A stretch of 64,000 bases of DNA, taken from an uncultured Faecalibacterium sp. GTDB taxonomy: Bacteria > Bacillota > Clostridia > Oscillospirales > Ruminococcaceae. The stretch is from NCBI GenBank assembly GCA_934525845.1, contig CAKSZS010000004.1:75224-139223 (forward strand), written 5' to 3'. A program made the position numbers and the translations under genes. Positions within the stretch are counted from its first letter, which is position 1, and each line of letters starts with the position of its first letter. Shown here piece by piece: positions 8,379-17,524 of this stretch. The notes beneath the pieces were generated by a model, which saw only the letters and a list, made by a program, of their open reading frames with translations, did no database searches and was not told where the DNA came from.

Positions 8379-8419
8379 AAAAAGAGACGCCGCATCGCAC
8401 GATGCGGCGTCTCTTTTTT
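8379..8419. terminator. Bidirectional terminator between transketolase and LysR genes
   Basis: AAAAAGAGACGCCGCATCG and its near-perfect inverse form a stem of about 18 bp with T6/A6 tails, serving the convergent genes on both strands. Confidence 0.92.
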
Positions 8420-9303
8420 CAAATCATCCCATGGCTCTGGTACACGGCCACAAAGGTCTCCCGCAGGGTCTGGATCTCGGGGCGGGGATCGTCCCGCAGG
8501 GTGAGCAGGCAGGTGTCCGGGATGGGGATGGGCAGTTCCAGCGGCAGATACCAGTCCTTCGGGAAGGCCGGATACAAAATGGAACTGAAAAACAGACACT
8601 GCCCGGCCAACAGGTCGGAGTAGCAGGCTTCATAGCTGTCGGCCTGAAGCCAGTCCGGGGCGTGGAAGGGCATCCCGGGCTGGGTCCGCAGGAACTGCAC
8701 GATCTCCCCATACACCGGCTCGTAAAAAATGCGCTGCCGGGTCAGGTCGGCCAGATGGAGCGCGGCCCGGCCATGCAGGGGGTGTTCCGGCCCGGCCACC
8801 AGATAGCAGTGGTTGTGCAGGATGGGGGTGTATACTACCTCATCCTGCATCGGGCGGAAGGGTGGATACAGCGCCGCGTCCACTTCGGTGCAGAGCATCC
8901 GGTGCAGGTTGGAAAAGATGGGCTGGGTGTCTACCTTGATCTCACAGCCCGGCAGGGCAGCACGGAGCTGTGCCATCAGGACCGGGTAGATGGGGTCCCG
9001 CTGCAAAAGCACCGGCGGGAGCCGCAGGCGCAGGGTGGGGTTCGGTTCAAAAGCCTTGAGCACCCGGCGGGTCTCCAGCATCTGGCGGTAGATCTGTTCC
9101 GCGTGGGGCCGCAGAGCGCGGCCTGCGGCGGTCAGCGCCACCCGTGTGGTGCTGCGGGTGAACAGGTCCAGCCCCAGCTCTTTTTCCAGACTGCGGATCT
9201 GATAGCTCAGGGCAGGCTGAGTGCAGTACAGTTCTTTGGCGGCAGCGGTGAAATTCAGGGTGCGGGTCACCGTAAGAAAGCACAAAAGCTGGTGGTCGTT
9301 CAT
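8419..9303 (-). CDS. LysR-family transcriptional regulator
   Basis: A 294-residue LysR-type regulator. The N-terminal winged HTH is clear (LLCFLTVTRTLNFTAAAKELYCTQPALSYQIRSLEKELG, with FTRSTTRVALTAAG as the wing), followed by an effector domain from about residue 90. It is divergent from the exported flavoprotein gene at 9489 and shares a 185-bp intergenic region with a dyad. Regulation of that reductase in response to its substrate is the natural inference. Ligand unknown. Confidence 0.88.
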   Translation of the reverse strand: MNDHQLLCFLTVTRTLNFTAAAKELYCTQPALSYQIRSLEKELGLDLFTRSTTRVALTAAGRALRPHAEQIYRQMLETRRVLKAFEPNPTLRLRLPPVLLQRDPIYPVLMAQLRAALPGCEIKVDTQPIFSNLHRMLCTEVDAALYPPFRPMQDEVVYTPILHNHCYLVAGPEHPLHGRAALHLADLTRQRIFYEPVYGEIVQFLRTQPGMPFHAPDWLQADSYEACYSDLLAGQCLFFSSILYPAFPKDWYLPLELPIPIPDTCLLTLRDDPRPEIQTLRETFVAVYQSHGMI

Positions 9304-9358
9304 GGCGCAAGGCTCCTTTGCAGGTCGTTGCTTCCAGTATAACAGGAAACTGACCCGT

Positions 9359-9425
9359 AATAAAGGATTTTTATTGCACTGGCAAAATTTTTTTAATTCC
9401 CTTTTACTTCGTTATATTTTATACT
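9359..9425. promoter_or_regulatory. Divergent LysR-type operator and flavoprotein promoter
   Basis: The dyad AATAAA-N5-TTTATT (9359-9375) fits the AT-rich T-N11-A type of LysR box and lies between the two divergent starts. A TATACT -10 box for the flavoprotein is at 9420-9425, with a poor -35, consistent with activator dependence. Confidence 0.5.
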
Positions 9426-9488
9426 AAGTACAGAAGCGGAAAAAGTTCCGCAGACACGAAAAGAAGAGAAGAAAGAAAAAGGAGAATC

Positions 9489-11555
9489 ATGATGGAAAAG
9501 ATCTCTCGCAAGAGCTTCCTCAAGGTCGCTGCCGCCGCTGCCATGAGCGGTGTCACCGCCGGCGCTCTGGCTGCCTGCAATTCTGCAGGCTCCACCAGCA
9601 CCGCTGCCTCCGCATCCGGCGATGCCATTTACACCCCCGGCACCTACACCGGCACCGCCACCGGCATCGGTGAGGTGAAGGTCACCATGACCTTCAGCGA
9701 GACCGCCATCACCGAAGTGGTGGTGGATACCTCCAACGAGACCGAGAACATCGGCGGCGTGGCCGCTCCCACCCTGCAGGAGGCCCTGATGGCCGCCCAG
9801 AGCGCCGAGGTGGACAACATTTCCGGTGCCACCGTCACCACCAATGCCGTCAAGGAAGCTGCCGCCAGCTGCATCCAGCAGGCCATGGGCGTCAAGACCG
9901 ACGCCCCCGCTGCCGATGACACCGCCGCCGACACCGGCGACGACTGGCTGGGCGAGGAGCCGGACGTGCAGGCCAGTGAGACCCAGGACTTCGACGTGGT
10001 CATCATCGGTGCCGGCCTGTCCGGCATCTGCGCTGCCCGCGCTGCCGCCGAGGAGGGCGCCAAGGTCGCCATCGTTGAGAAGAGTTCTTCCTTCAACTGC
10101 CGCAGCGGCGAGTACGCCCTGCTGAACGGCACCCTGAACAAGCGCTGGGGCCGCGAGAACATCGTGGACGAGGACGTGGTGGTCAACCGCCTGATGCGTG
10201 AGTGCACCTACCGCAACAAGCGCTCCATCCTGAAGAAGTGGGCCAGCCACGCACACGAGGTCATGGACTGGTTCATCGAGGCCTATCCCGAGCTGACCAT
10301 CTGCGACACCACCCGTCAGGTGGTCACCCAGGAGCAGTTCGACAAGGGCATCCTGGTCCCCCTGGCATGGCCCCAGCCCGAGCACTACGACTACCGCAAC
10401 GAAGAGTTCCCCACCTTCCCCTCCAGCATGGAGTTCCGCTCTTCCCGCAAGGATCAGCAGGGCTTCATCGTGGAAGCCAACCTGAACAAGGCCATTGAGA
10501 ACGGTGCACAGACCTTCTTTGGCTGCTTCGGCACCAAGCTGCTGAAGGACAGCGACGGCCGCGTGACCGGCGTCATCATCCGCGACGCCCAGAACGGCAA
10601 CAAGTACATCCAGCTGAACGCTTCCAAGGGCGTCATCCTGGCAACCGGCGACAACTCCGGCGATGAGAAGATCCTGAAGCACTTCGCACCCGAAGTGGTG
10701 GAGAAGCAGATCATGAACATGGGCGCCATGGGAATGCTGGGCGTGGACGTGGAAGGCAAGACCGTGGAGACCGGCGACGGTCTGCGCATGGGTGCCTGGA
10801 TCGGCGCCAAGGTGCAGGATCACCATGCACCCATGACCCATCACATGGGCAGCGGCATGGGCGTCACCCCCTTCCTGCAGATCAACAAGCACGGCGACCG
10901 CTTCATGAACGAGTGCATCCCCGGCCAGCAGCTGGAGAACCAGATCGAGCTGCAGCCCGAGTGCACCTCCTTCCAGCTGTACGACTCCAAGTGGGGTGAT
11001 GAGATCCCCTATATGCCGGCCAACCACGGCGGCCTGTGCTACATCATCCCCGAGGATGAGGACGAGTCCAACCCCAACTATGCTGACCGCCAGTACACCA
11101 AGATCAGCGCTAAGGCCGAGGCTTACCAGTTCAAGGCTGACACCCTGGAAGACCTGCTGACCCAGTGCGGCTTCGAGGGCGAGGCCCTGGACAACGCCCT
11201 GGCTTCCATCCAGCGCTACAACGAGCTGGCCAAGGCCGGTTCCGACGATGACTTCGGCAAGCCCGCAAGCCGGATGTTCGCCCTGGAGAATCCCCCGTAC
11301 TACGCCTGCCAGTGGGGCACCACTGCCATGCTGGTCTGCGTGGGCGGCCTGGAGAGCGACGAGAGCTGCCACACCTTCACCGAGGAAGATCCCGCCAGCC
11401 CCAAGCGCGACATCATCAAGGGCCTGTATGTCTGCGGCAACGTGCAGGGCAGCCGCTACGCCGTGGAGTACCCCATCTGTATGCGCGGCATCAGCCACAG
11501 CCTGTGCGTCTACTACGGCTACATTGCCGGAAAGAACTGCGTGGCCGGTGTCTGA
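9489..11555 (+). CDS. Exported FMN/FAD-dependent reductase (fumarate/urocanate reductase-like flavoprotein)
   Basis: A 688-residue lipoprotein-type flavoenzyme. Residues 1-29 form a signal with ISRKSFLK and lipobox LAAC, so it should sit on the outer face of the membrane. An FMN_bind domain follows (about 46-125), with SGATVTT as the likely ApbE flavinylation site. A FAD-binding domain begins at VVIIGAGLSGICAA (about 170) and continues as a fumarate-reductase/UrdA-type fold. It probably takes electrons from an extracellular flavin chain to reduce an organic acceptor. The acceptor cannot be named; LysR control nearby suggests it is inducible. AAGGAG precedes the ATGATG start. Confidence 0.85.
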   Translation: MMEKISRKSFLKVAAAAAMSGVTAGALAACNSAGSTSTAASASGDAIYTPGTYTGTATGIGEVKVTMTFSETAITEVVVDTSNETENIGGVAAPTLQEALMAAQSAEVDNISGATVTTNAVKEAAASCIQQAMGVKTDAPAADDTAADTGDDWLGEEPDVQASETQDFDVVIIGAGLSGICAARAAAEEGAKVAIVEKSSSFNCRSGEYALLNGTLNKRWGRENIVDEDVVVNRLMRECTYRNKRSILKKWASHAHEVMDWFIEAYPELTICDTTRQVVTQEQFDKGILVPLAWPQPEHYDYRNEEFPTFPSSMEFRSSRKDQQGFIVEANLNKAIENGAQTFFGCFGTKLLKDSDGRVTGVIIRDAQNGNKYIQLNASKGVILATGDNSGDEKILKHFAPEVVEKQIMNMGAMGMLGVDVEGKTVETGDGLRMGAWIGAKVQDHHAPMTHHMGSGMGVTPFLQINKHGDRFMNECIPGQQLENQIELQPECTSFQLYDSKWGDEIPYMPANHGGLCYIIPEDEDESNPNYADRQYTKISAKAEAYQFKADTLEDLLTQCGFEGEALDNALASIQRYNELAKAGSDDDFGKPASRMFALENPPYYACQWGTTAMLVCVGGLESDESCHTFTEEDPASPKRDIIKGLYVCGNVQGSRYAVEYPICMRGISHSLCVYYGYIAGKNCVAGV

Positions 11556-11596
11556 TGACACCCCGGCAGCGCGCCGCATAGCATAAGCGATTCCCA

Positions 11597-11636
11597 GCCC
11601 GGAGCAGTCTCTTTCTTCCTGCTCCGGGCATTTTTG
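11597..11636 (+). terminator. Terminator after the flavoprotein gene
   Basis: Arms CCCGGAGCAG and CTGCTCCGGG with an 11-base loop, then ATTTTTG. Confidence 0.88.
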
Positions 11637-11731
11637 CGCCCAGCGTGACCCGGTCACGGAAAACGGGAGCTGTTTGGGGTATACTGATGCTGTCAGAACA
11701 CAAAAACAGACCTTTTCAGGAGGCAGAAAAT

Positions 11732-12040
11732 ATGGCAGTCATCACCATCACGTCCGAAAACTTTGCGCAGGAAGTCCTGCACAGCGAAACGCCCGTCCTG
11801 CTGGACTTCTGGGCCAGCTGGTGCGGCCCCTGCCGGATGCTCAGCCCCATCGTGGATGAGGTGGCCGAGGAGCGCACCGACGTCAAGGTGGGCAAGGTGA
11901 ACGTGGACGAGCAGCCCGAGCTGGCCGCGCAGTTCGGCGTTATGAGCATCCCCACCCTGCTGGTGTTCCAGAACGGCAAGCTGGTCAACCAGGCTGTGGG
12001 TGCCCGCCCCAAAGCCAGCGTGCTGGCATTGCTGGGGTAA
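11732..12040 (+). CDS. trxA: Thioredoxin
   Basis: A 102-residue cytosolic disulfide reductase with the canonical active site WCGPC in FWASWCGPCRMLSP, the cis-proline segment MSIPTLLVF, and a normal single-domain length. The start at 11732 is preceded by CAGGAGG; the longer in-frame extension from 11645 has no ribosome-binding site. A TATACT -10 box lies near 11677, downstream of a GTGACC-c-GGTCAC dyad at 11644-11656 that could be an operator. Confidence 0.95.
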   Translation: MAVITITSENFAQEVLHSETPVLLDFWASWCGPCRMLSPIVDEVAEERTDVKVGKVNVDEQPELAAQFGVMSIPTLLVFQNGKLVNQAVGARPKASVLALLG

Positions 12041-12053
12041 GAAAACAGCGAAC

Positions 12054-12099
12054 AGGAGCCGCCGCTTCCGGTACTGACCGGGGCGGCGGCTCTTTTTGT
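12054..12099 (+). terminator. Terminator after thioredoxin
   Basis: Arms GAGCCGCCGC and GGCGGCGGCTC, then T5. Confidence 0.85.
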
Positions 12100-12208
12100 T
12101 TGCGGGAAAAATCACCTCATTCGGCTTTTGGCTGAAACATTTTCGCATTCCTGTACAAACGCACTGAAAAAATATAAGATAAGACTGAAAACACTGTCAC
12201 TTTCCTAC

Positions 12209-12237
12209 TTTACAACTTTACCGAGATAAAGTAAAAT
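12209..12237 (+). promoter_or_regulatory. Promoter of the histidine operon
   Basis: TTTACA (12209-12214), 17-bp spacer, TAAAAT (12232-12237). The region around it repeats TACTTTA/AAGTAAA words in both orientations, possibly an operator. The leader to 12370 is GC-rich (GCGCGGGGCG-ttc-CGCGC and CCGG-rich hairpins). I see no T-box TGGNACCGCG motif and no run of histidine codons. Confidence 0.65.
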
Positions 12238-12370
12238 AACAACAGATCTCTTCGAAAAAGAGCAGGCACGGCGCGGGGCGTTCCGCGCGGACCGGCGGCA
12301 CCGGGGTGGGTGTCCGGGCCTGCACCGGCAGGATGCCGGAGGTGTAAGAAAACCAACAGGGGGAACCGAC

Positions 12371-13969
12371 ATGGAATTCAAGCTTTCTTCCCTGCAGCCC
12401 AAGGAGCGCGCCTCCTTTGCACTGCGGGCACTGTACGAGGCGGCAGGCTGCCGCAAATACCACATGGGCCGCTTTGAAGAGTACGGCCTGTACCAGGAGA
12501 ATCGCAGTTTCCTGTCTTCGGAGCAGGTCATCACCTTCACCGACCTGGATGGCCGCTTGCTGGCCCTCAAGCCGGACGTGACCCTGTCCATTGCCAAAAC
12601 GGCGCAGCCCGCCCCCGGCGAGACCCTGCGCTACTACTACCACGAAAACGTCTATCGTCCCTCCGCCGAGAGCCACACCTTCAAGGAGATTTCCCAGATG
12701 GGCCTGGAAGTGCTGGGCAGGGTGGGCGAAGCCGAAGTGCAGCAGACCGTCCGGCTGGCGGTGCAGTCGCTGGGCGAACTGGGCACCGAATGGGTGCTGG
12801 AAGTGAGCCACATGGGCTATCTGTTCGGTCTGTTCGATGCGCTGGGCGTGCCGGACGCCGCCCGGGCAGAGCTGTTAAACAAACTGCGCGAGAAAAACGC
12901 CCACGAACTGCGGGCCGCGGCCCTGGCCGCCGGGCTGGATGCAGCGGCGGCAGACACCCTGTGCAGCGTCCTGAACCTCTCCGGCGACTACGCCGCGACC
13001 CTGCCCAAGGCGGAAGCCCTCTGCCAGAACGATGCCATGACCGCCGCGGTGGCCGAACTGACCGCTTTGGCCGCGCCGCTGGAACAGGCGGGCGGTGCCG
13101 TCCGGCTGGACCTGACCCTGGCCGGTGAGATGGAATATTACAATGGTCTGGTGTTCCAGGGCTACCTGAAAGCCCTGCCCCGCCCCCTGCTCAAGGGCGG
13201 ACGCTACGACCTGCTGATGCAGAAGTTCACCCCCGGGGCCGGTGCCATCGGCTTTGCGGTCTATCTGGATGAGCTGGACCGCCTGAGCGCTCCCCTGCCG
13301 CCGGTGCAGCAGCAGAAAACCGACCGCGTGATGCTGAACGTGGCCCTGCCTAAGGGCCGTCTGGGCGACAAGGTCTACAACCTGCTGGCGGGCATCGGCT
13401 ACGGGTGCCCGGAGGACTACAACGCCACCCGCAAACTGGTGGTGGAGAATCCGGAAGCGGGCATCCGGTATTTCCTGGTAAAACCCAGCGATGTGGCCAT
13501 TTATGTGGAGCACGGTGCCGCCGATGTGGGCATCGTGGGCAAAGACATCCTCACCGAGGCGTCCGCCGACGTATACGAACTGCTGGACACCGGCCTGGGC
13601 AAGTGCCGGATGTGCGTGGCCGCTCCGGCAGATTACAAAGATGACCCCAGCCGCCCGGTGCGGGTGGCGACCAAATTCGTCAACATCGCCAAGAGCTATT
13701 ACGCCTCCATGGGCCGGGACATCGACATCATCAAGCTGAACGGTTCCATTGAGCTGGCCCCCATTTTGGGCCTGTCGGACGTCATCGTGGACATCGTGGA
13801 GACCGGCACTACCCTGCGGGAGAACGGCCTGAAGGTGGTCACCGAATTCATGCCCATTTCGGCGCGGTTCATCGCCAATAAGGCCAGCTACCAGTTCAAG
13901 CACAACGAGATGGACACCATGCTGGAAAAACTGCGGGGCGCATTGCAGCGCAAGGAGGAAGCAAAATGA
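12371..13969 (+). CDS. hisZG: HisZ-HisG fusion: ATP phosphoribosyltransferase with regulatory domain
   Basis: First step of histidine synthesis, joining ATP and PRPP. The 532-residue protein begins with a HisZ domain (about 1-315), a catalytically inactive histidyl-tRNA-synthetase-like fold with motif-2-type FKEISQMGLEVLGRVGEAEVQ. It runs without a stop into short-form HisG (about 320-525), with VALPKGRLGDKVYNLL, the AADVGIVGKDIL loop and the PRPP-binding DIVETGTTLRENGL. In most bacteria with short HisG these are two separate genes forming a hetero-octamer. I read no stop or frameshift across the join near LSAPLPPVQQQKTDRVML. hisD overlaps its stop by four bases. Confidence 0.92.
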   Translation: MEFKLSSLQPKERASFALRALYEAAGCRKYHMGRFEEYGLYQENRSFLSSEQVITFTDLDGRLLALKPDVTLSIAKTAQPAPGETLRYYYHENVYRPSAESHTFKEISQMGLEVLGRVGEAEVQQTVRLAVQSLGELGTEWVLEVSHMGYLFGLFDALGVPDAARAELLNKLREKNAHELRAAALAAGLDAAAADTLCSVLNLSGDYAATLPKAEALCQNDAMTAAVAELTALAAPLEQAGGAVRLDLTLAGEMEYYNGLVFQGYLKALPRPLLKGGRYDLLMQKFTPGAGAIGFAVYLDELDRLSAPLPPVQQQKTDRVMLNVALPKGRLGDKVYNLLAGIGYGCPEDYNATRKLVVENPEAGIRYFLVKPSDVAIYVEHGAADVGIVGKDILTEASADVYELLDTGLGKCRMCVAAPADYKDDPSRPVRVATKFVNIAKSYYASMGRDIDIIKLNGSIELAPILGLSDVIVDIVETGTTLRENGLKVVTEFMPISARFIANKASYQFKHNEMDTMLEKLRGALQRKEEAK

Positions 13970-15243
13970 TCAAGCTGTACAATTTTGATGAGCTGAAGCC
14001 CGAAGAGATCCTGAACCGCGACATCCGCGCGGAAAAGAACGTGGAGGATGTGGTGGACGCCATCATCGCGGACGTCCGCGCCCGGGGTGATGAAGCGCTG
14101 AAGGACTACGCCCTGAAATTCGACGGGGCCAAAATCGATGAGCTGCAGGTGACCCAGGAAGAAATTGACGAGGCCTTTGCCAACATGGACCCCTACTTCC
14201 TCGAGACCCTGCGGGAAGCCGCCGCCAACATCGAGAGCTTCCACCGCCAGCAGGTGCACAAGAATTTTGTGGTGAACGACAAGCCCGGCATCGTGCTGGG
14301 CCAGAAATACACCCCCATTGAAAAGGCCGGCGTCTATGTGCCCGGCGGCACAGCGGCCTACCCTTCCACCGTGCTGATGGACGTTATCCCCGCCAAGGTG
14401 GCCGGGGTGTCCGAAATTGTGATGACCACCCCCGCCGGGAAGGACGGCAAGGTGAACCCGGTCATTCTGGCCGCTGCCGCCACCGCCGGTGTGACCAAGA
14501 TCTTCAAGACCGGCGGTGCCCAGGCCGTGGCCGCGCTGGCCTACGGCACCCAGAGCATCCCGGCGGTGGACAAGATCGTCGGCCCCGGCAACATTTACGT
14601 CGCCACCGCCAAGCGCAAGGTGTTCGGCAAGGTAGGCATCGATATGATCGCAGGCCCCAGTGAGATTCTGGTGCTGGCAGACGGCGGCTGCAACCCTGCC
14701 TGGGTGGCGGCAGACCTTTTGAGCCAGGCCGAGCACGACAAGCTGGCCAGCCCCGTTCTGGTCACCGACAGTGCAGACCTGGCCAAGGCCGTGCAGGCAG
14801 AATTGGAAGTGCAGATCCCCCAGCTGCCCCGCGCCGCCATCGCCCGGGCCAGCGTGGACGACAACGGCAAGATCATCGTCTGCACCGACCTGCACAAGGC
14901 CATTGAAGCCTGCAACATCATCGCGCCGGAACACCTGGAAGTCTGCGTGGAGGACCCCTTCGGCGTGCTGAACGAGATCCGAAATGCGGGCAGCATCTTC
15001 CTGGGCCGCAACGTGCCGGAAGCCCTGGGCGACTACTTTGCAGGCCCCAACCACACCCTGCCCACCAGCGGCACCGCCCGCTTCTCCAGCCCGCTGGGGG
15101 TGGACGATTTCGTGAAGAAGTCCAGCTTTATCTACTACACCCGCGAGGCTCTGGGCGCGGTGGCCCCCCGCATCGCGGACTTTGCGGAGCGCGAGGGCCT
15201 GCACGCCCACGCCAAGAGCGTGACCATCCGGTATGAGAAGTGA
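13966..15243 (+). CDS. hisD: Histidinol dehydrogenase
   Basis: Final two oxidations of the pathway, L-histidinol to histidine with NAD+. The 425-residue protein shows the family landmarks YVPGGTAAYPSTVLMDVIPA, AGPSEILVLAD, AEHDKLASPVLVT (Zn ligand and catalytic region) and GPNHTLPTSGTARFSSPLGV. Length is typical. Its ATG overlaps the hisZG stop in an ATGA, indicating translational coupling. Confidence 0.96.
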   Translation: MIKLYNFDELKPEEILNRDIRAEKNVEDVVDAIIADVRARGDEALKDYALKFDGAKIDELQVTQEEIDEAFANMDPYFLETLREAAANIESFHRQQVHKNFVVNDKPGIVLGQKYTPIEKAGVYVPGGTAAYPSTVLMDVIPAKVAGVSEIVMTTPAGKDGKVNPVILAAAATAGVTKIFKTGGAQAVAALAYGTQSIPAVDKIVGPGNIYVATAKRKVFGKVGIDMIAGPSEILVLADGGCNPAWVAADLLSQAEHDKLASPVLVTDSADLAKAVQAELEVQIPQLPRAAIARASVDDNGKIIVCTDLHKAIEACNIIAPEHLEVCVEDPFGVLNEIRNAGSIFLGRNVPEALGDYFAGPNHTLPTSGTARFSSPLGVDDFVKKSSFIYYTREALGAVAPRIADFAEREGLHAHAKSVTIRYEK

Positions 15244-15254
15244 GGGCGTAAACA

Positions 15255-16316
15255 ATGAGTAAATTTCTTTCCCCCACGCTGGCCGCTGTCACGCCCTACA
15301 CCCCGGGCGAACAGCCGCAGGACCAGCAGTACATCAAACTGAATACCAACGAAAGCCCTTACCTGCCCAGCCCGGCGGTGGTGGCGGCGGTGAGCGAAGC
15401 CGAGGTGGAAAAGCTCCGGCTCTACTCTGACCCCGCCTGCGCCGACCTGCTCCGGACGGCGGCAGCACATTTCAATTTGCAGCCGGACCAGATCATGCCC
15501 GGCAACGGCAGTGACGAGAACCTGTTCTTCGCCCTGCGGGCTTTCTGCGACGAGCAGCACCCGCTGGCCTATGCGGACATCACCTACGGCTGCTACGGCG
15601 TGTGGTGCGGCCTGCTGCACATCCCCAGCCACATCATCCCGCTGAAGGACGATTTCACCCTGGACCCCGCCGACTATTACGGCCTGAACCAGACCATTGT
15701 CATCGCCAACCCCAACGCCCCCACCGGTCTGGCTCTGCCCCGCAGTGCCATTGAGGGCATTTTAAAGGCCAACCCCGACAATGTGGTCATCGTGGACGAG
15801 GCTTATGTGGACTTTGGCGGCGAGAGCTGTGTGCCCCTCATCGACCAGTATGAGAATCTGCTGGTGGTGCAGACCTTCTCCAAGTCCCGCCAGCTGGCCG
15901 GTGCCCGTCTGGGCCTGGCCATGGGCAATGCAAAGCTCATTGCCGACTTGAACCGGGTCAAGTTCAGCCTGAACCCCTACAACATCAACCGCCTGACCCT
16001 GAAAGCCGGGCAGGCCGCGCTGGAAGATGTGGCCTACTTCGATAAGACCCGGGCCGCCATCGTGGAGACCCGCACCTGGACCAAGCAGCAGCTGGAAGCC
16101 CGGGGCTTTGCGGTGTTGGACAGCCGGTCCAACTTCCTGTTTGCGAGTACCGACCGGAAAGACGGCGGCGCACTTTACAAGGCGTTGAAGAAAAACGGTA
16201 TTCTGGTGCGGCATTTCGACGCGCCCCGCATTTCGAACTGGCTGCGCATCACCATCGGCACGCCGGAACAGATGCAGGCGCTGGTGGAGACGCTGGATAA
16301 AATTCTGGAGGTGTAA
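15255..16316 (+). CDS. hisC: Histidinol-phosphate aminotransferase
   Basis: PLP-dependent class I/II aminotransferase converting imidazole-acetol phosphate to histidinol phosphate. In 353 residues the signatures are IKLNTNESPYLPSPAV near the N-terminus, ANPNAPTGLALP, DEAYVDFGGESCVPL and the PLP-lysine segment TFSKSRQLAGARLG. It begins 11 bases after hisD inside the same operon. Confidence 0.95.
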   Translation: MSKFLSPTLAAVTPYTPGEQPQDQQYIKLNTNESPYLPSPAVVAAVSEAEVEKLRLYSDPACADLLRTAAAHFNLQPDQIMPGNGSDENLFFALRAFCDEQHPLAYADITYGCYGVWCGLLHIPSHIIPLKDDFTLDPADYYGLNQTIVIANPNAPTGLALPRSAIEGILKANPDNVVIVDEAYVDFGGESCVPLIDQYENLLVVQTFSKSRQLAGARLGLAMGNAKLIADLNRVKFSLNPYNINRLTLKAGQAALEDVAYFDKTRAAIVETRTWTKQQLEARGFAVLDSRSNFLFASTDRKDGGALYKALKKNGILVRHFDAPRISNWLRITIGTPEQMQALVETLDKILEV

Positions 16317-16318
16317 CG

Positions 16319-16915
16319 ATGGCAAACCGTATGGTATCGCTGGAACGCAGCACCAACGAAACACAGATCGACCTGACCCTGGACCTGGACGGCACTGGCC
16401 GTTACGAGATCGACACGGGGTGCGGCTTTCTGAATCATATGCTGGAGCTGTTTGCCCGGCATGGCCGCTTTGATCTGGTGCTCACCTGCCACGGCGACGT
16501 GCAGGTGGATTACCACCACACCACCGAGGATGTGGGCATCGCACTGGGCCAGGCCTTTGCCCGGGCGCTGGGCGAGATGCGCGGCATCCAGCGCTACGGC
16601 AGCTTTTATCTGCCCATGGACGAAGCGCTCATCCTGTGCGCGGTGGACCTTTCGGGAAGATGTACCCTGAACTGGGACATCCACTGTCAGACCGAAAAGG
16701 TGGGCGATTTTGACGTGGAGTGCGCCAAGGAATTCTGGTTGGGCTTTGCCCGCAGTGTGCCGGCCACCGTCCATTTTGTACAATTCGCAGGCGAAAATAC
16801 CCACCATATTCTCGAAGCCTGCTTCAAGGGCGCGGGCCACGCGCTGGGCATCGCGGTGAAGATCGACGAAGCCCACAAGGACGAGATCCCCTCGACGAAA
16901 GGACTGCTGGTATGA
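16319..16915 (+). CDS. hisB: Imidazoleglycerol-phosphate dehydratase
   Basis: Mn-dependent dehydratase of the pathway, 198 residues. The metal-binding motifs GFLNHMLELFARHG, DYHHTTEDVGIALG and the repeat-related NTHHILEACFKGAGHAL are intact. It is the monofunctional form without a histidinol-phosphatase domain; that activity is supplied by the PHP gene at 19895. It starts two bases after hisC. Confidence 0.95.
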   Translation: MANRMVSLERSTNETQIDLTLDLDGTGRYEIDTGCGFLNHMLELFARHGRFDLVLTCHGDVQVDYHHTTEDVGIALGQAFARALGEMRGIQRYGSFYLPMDEALILCAVDLSGRCTLNWDIHCQTEKVGDFDVECAKEFWLGFARSVPATVHFVQFAGENTHHILEACFKGAGHALGIAVKIDEAHKDEIPSTKGLLV

Positions 16916-17520
16916 TCGCGATCATTGATTACGGCGTGGGCAACCTGTTCAGCCTGAAGTCCAGCCTTGCACAGCTGGGACTGGATGCCGTGGTGACGGC
17001 CGATGCCGACACCATCCGCCAGGCGGACCGGCTCATTCTGCCCGGCGTGGGCGCGTTTGCCGACGCCATGGCCAAGCTCACCGCCACCGGCCTGGTGCCG
17101 GTCATCCGGGAGGAGGCCTGGAAAAAGCCGCTGCTGGGCATCTGCCTGGGGATGCAGCTGCTGTTTGAAAAGAGCTACGAGTACGGCGAACACGCGGGCC
17201 TGGGTTTTGTGAAAGGCGAGGTCTGCCCGCTGGAACCGGACCTGACCGACAAGACCCTCAAGGTGCCGCAGATCGGCTGGAACGCCCTGCACATCCTGAA
17301 GGACGACCCGCTTTTCAAGTACATTCGCGAGGGCGAGTATGTGTACTATGTGCACAGCTACTACGGAAAGAACTGTGCCGAAAGCACCCTGGCCGTCAGC
17401 GAGTATTCCATCCCGGTCACCGGTGTGGTGCGGGCCGGAAAGGTGTACGGCACCCAGTTCCACCCGGAAAAGAGCGGGGATACGGGCCTCAGAATCTTGA
17501 AGGCGTTCAGTGAATTGTAA
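16912..17520 (+). CDS. hisH: Imidazole glycerol phosphate synthase, glutaminase subunit
   Basis: Class I glutamine amidotransferase that feeds ammonia to HisF. The 202-residue protein starts MIAIIDYGVGNLFSLKSSL, carries the nucleophile in GICLGMQLLFE, and the His/Glu pair in TQFHPEKSGDTGL. The true start is the ATG at 16912, overlapping the hisB stop as ATGA; a much longer in-frame reading from 16720 runs through hisB and is not real. Confidence 0.95.
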   Translation: MIAIIDYGVGNLFSLKSSLAQLGLDAVVTADADTIRQADRLILPGVGAFADAMAKLTATGLVPVIREEAWKKPLLGICLGMQLLFEKSYEYGEHAGLGFVKGEVCPLEPDLTDKTLKVPQIGWNALHILKDDPLFKYIREGEYVYYVHSYYGKNCAESTLAVSEYSIPVTGVVRAGKVYGTQFHPEKSGDTGLRILKAFSEL

Positions 17521-17524
17521 GGCA

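Noticed and set aside
9393..11657. A 754-codon open frame antisense to the flavoprotein gene
   Set aside because: It is a mirror of the high-GC coding strand: Gly/Val/His/Ala-rich, no domain, no ribosome-binding site. The + strand gene has clear motifs.
12238..12370. T-box or histidine attenuator before hisZG
   Set aside because: No TGGNACCGCG T-box motif, no specifier stem and no His-codon leader peptide could be found.
13888..15255. Long minus-strand frame over hisD
   Set aside because: Antisense shadow of hisD, with low-complexity composition and no start signals.
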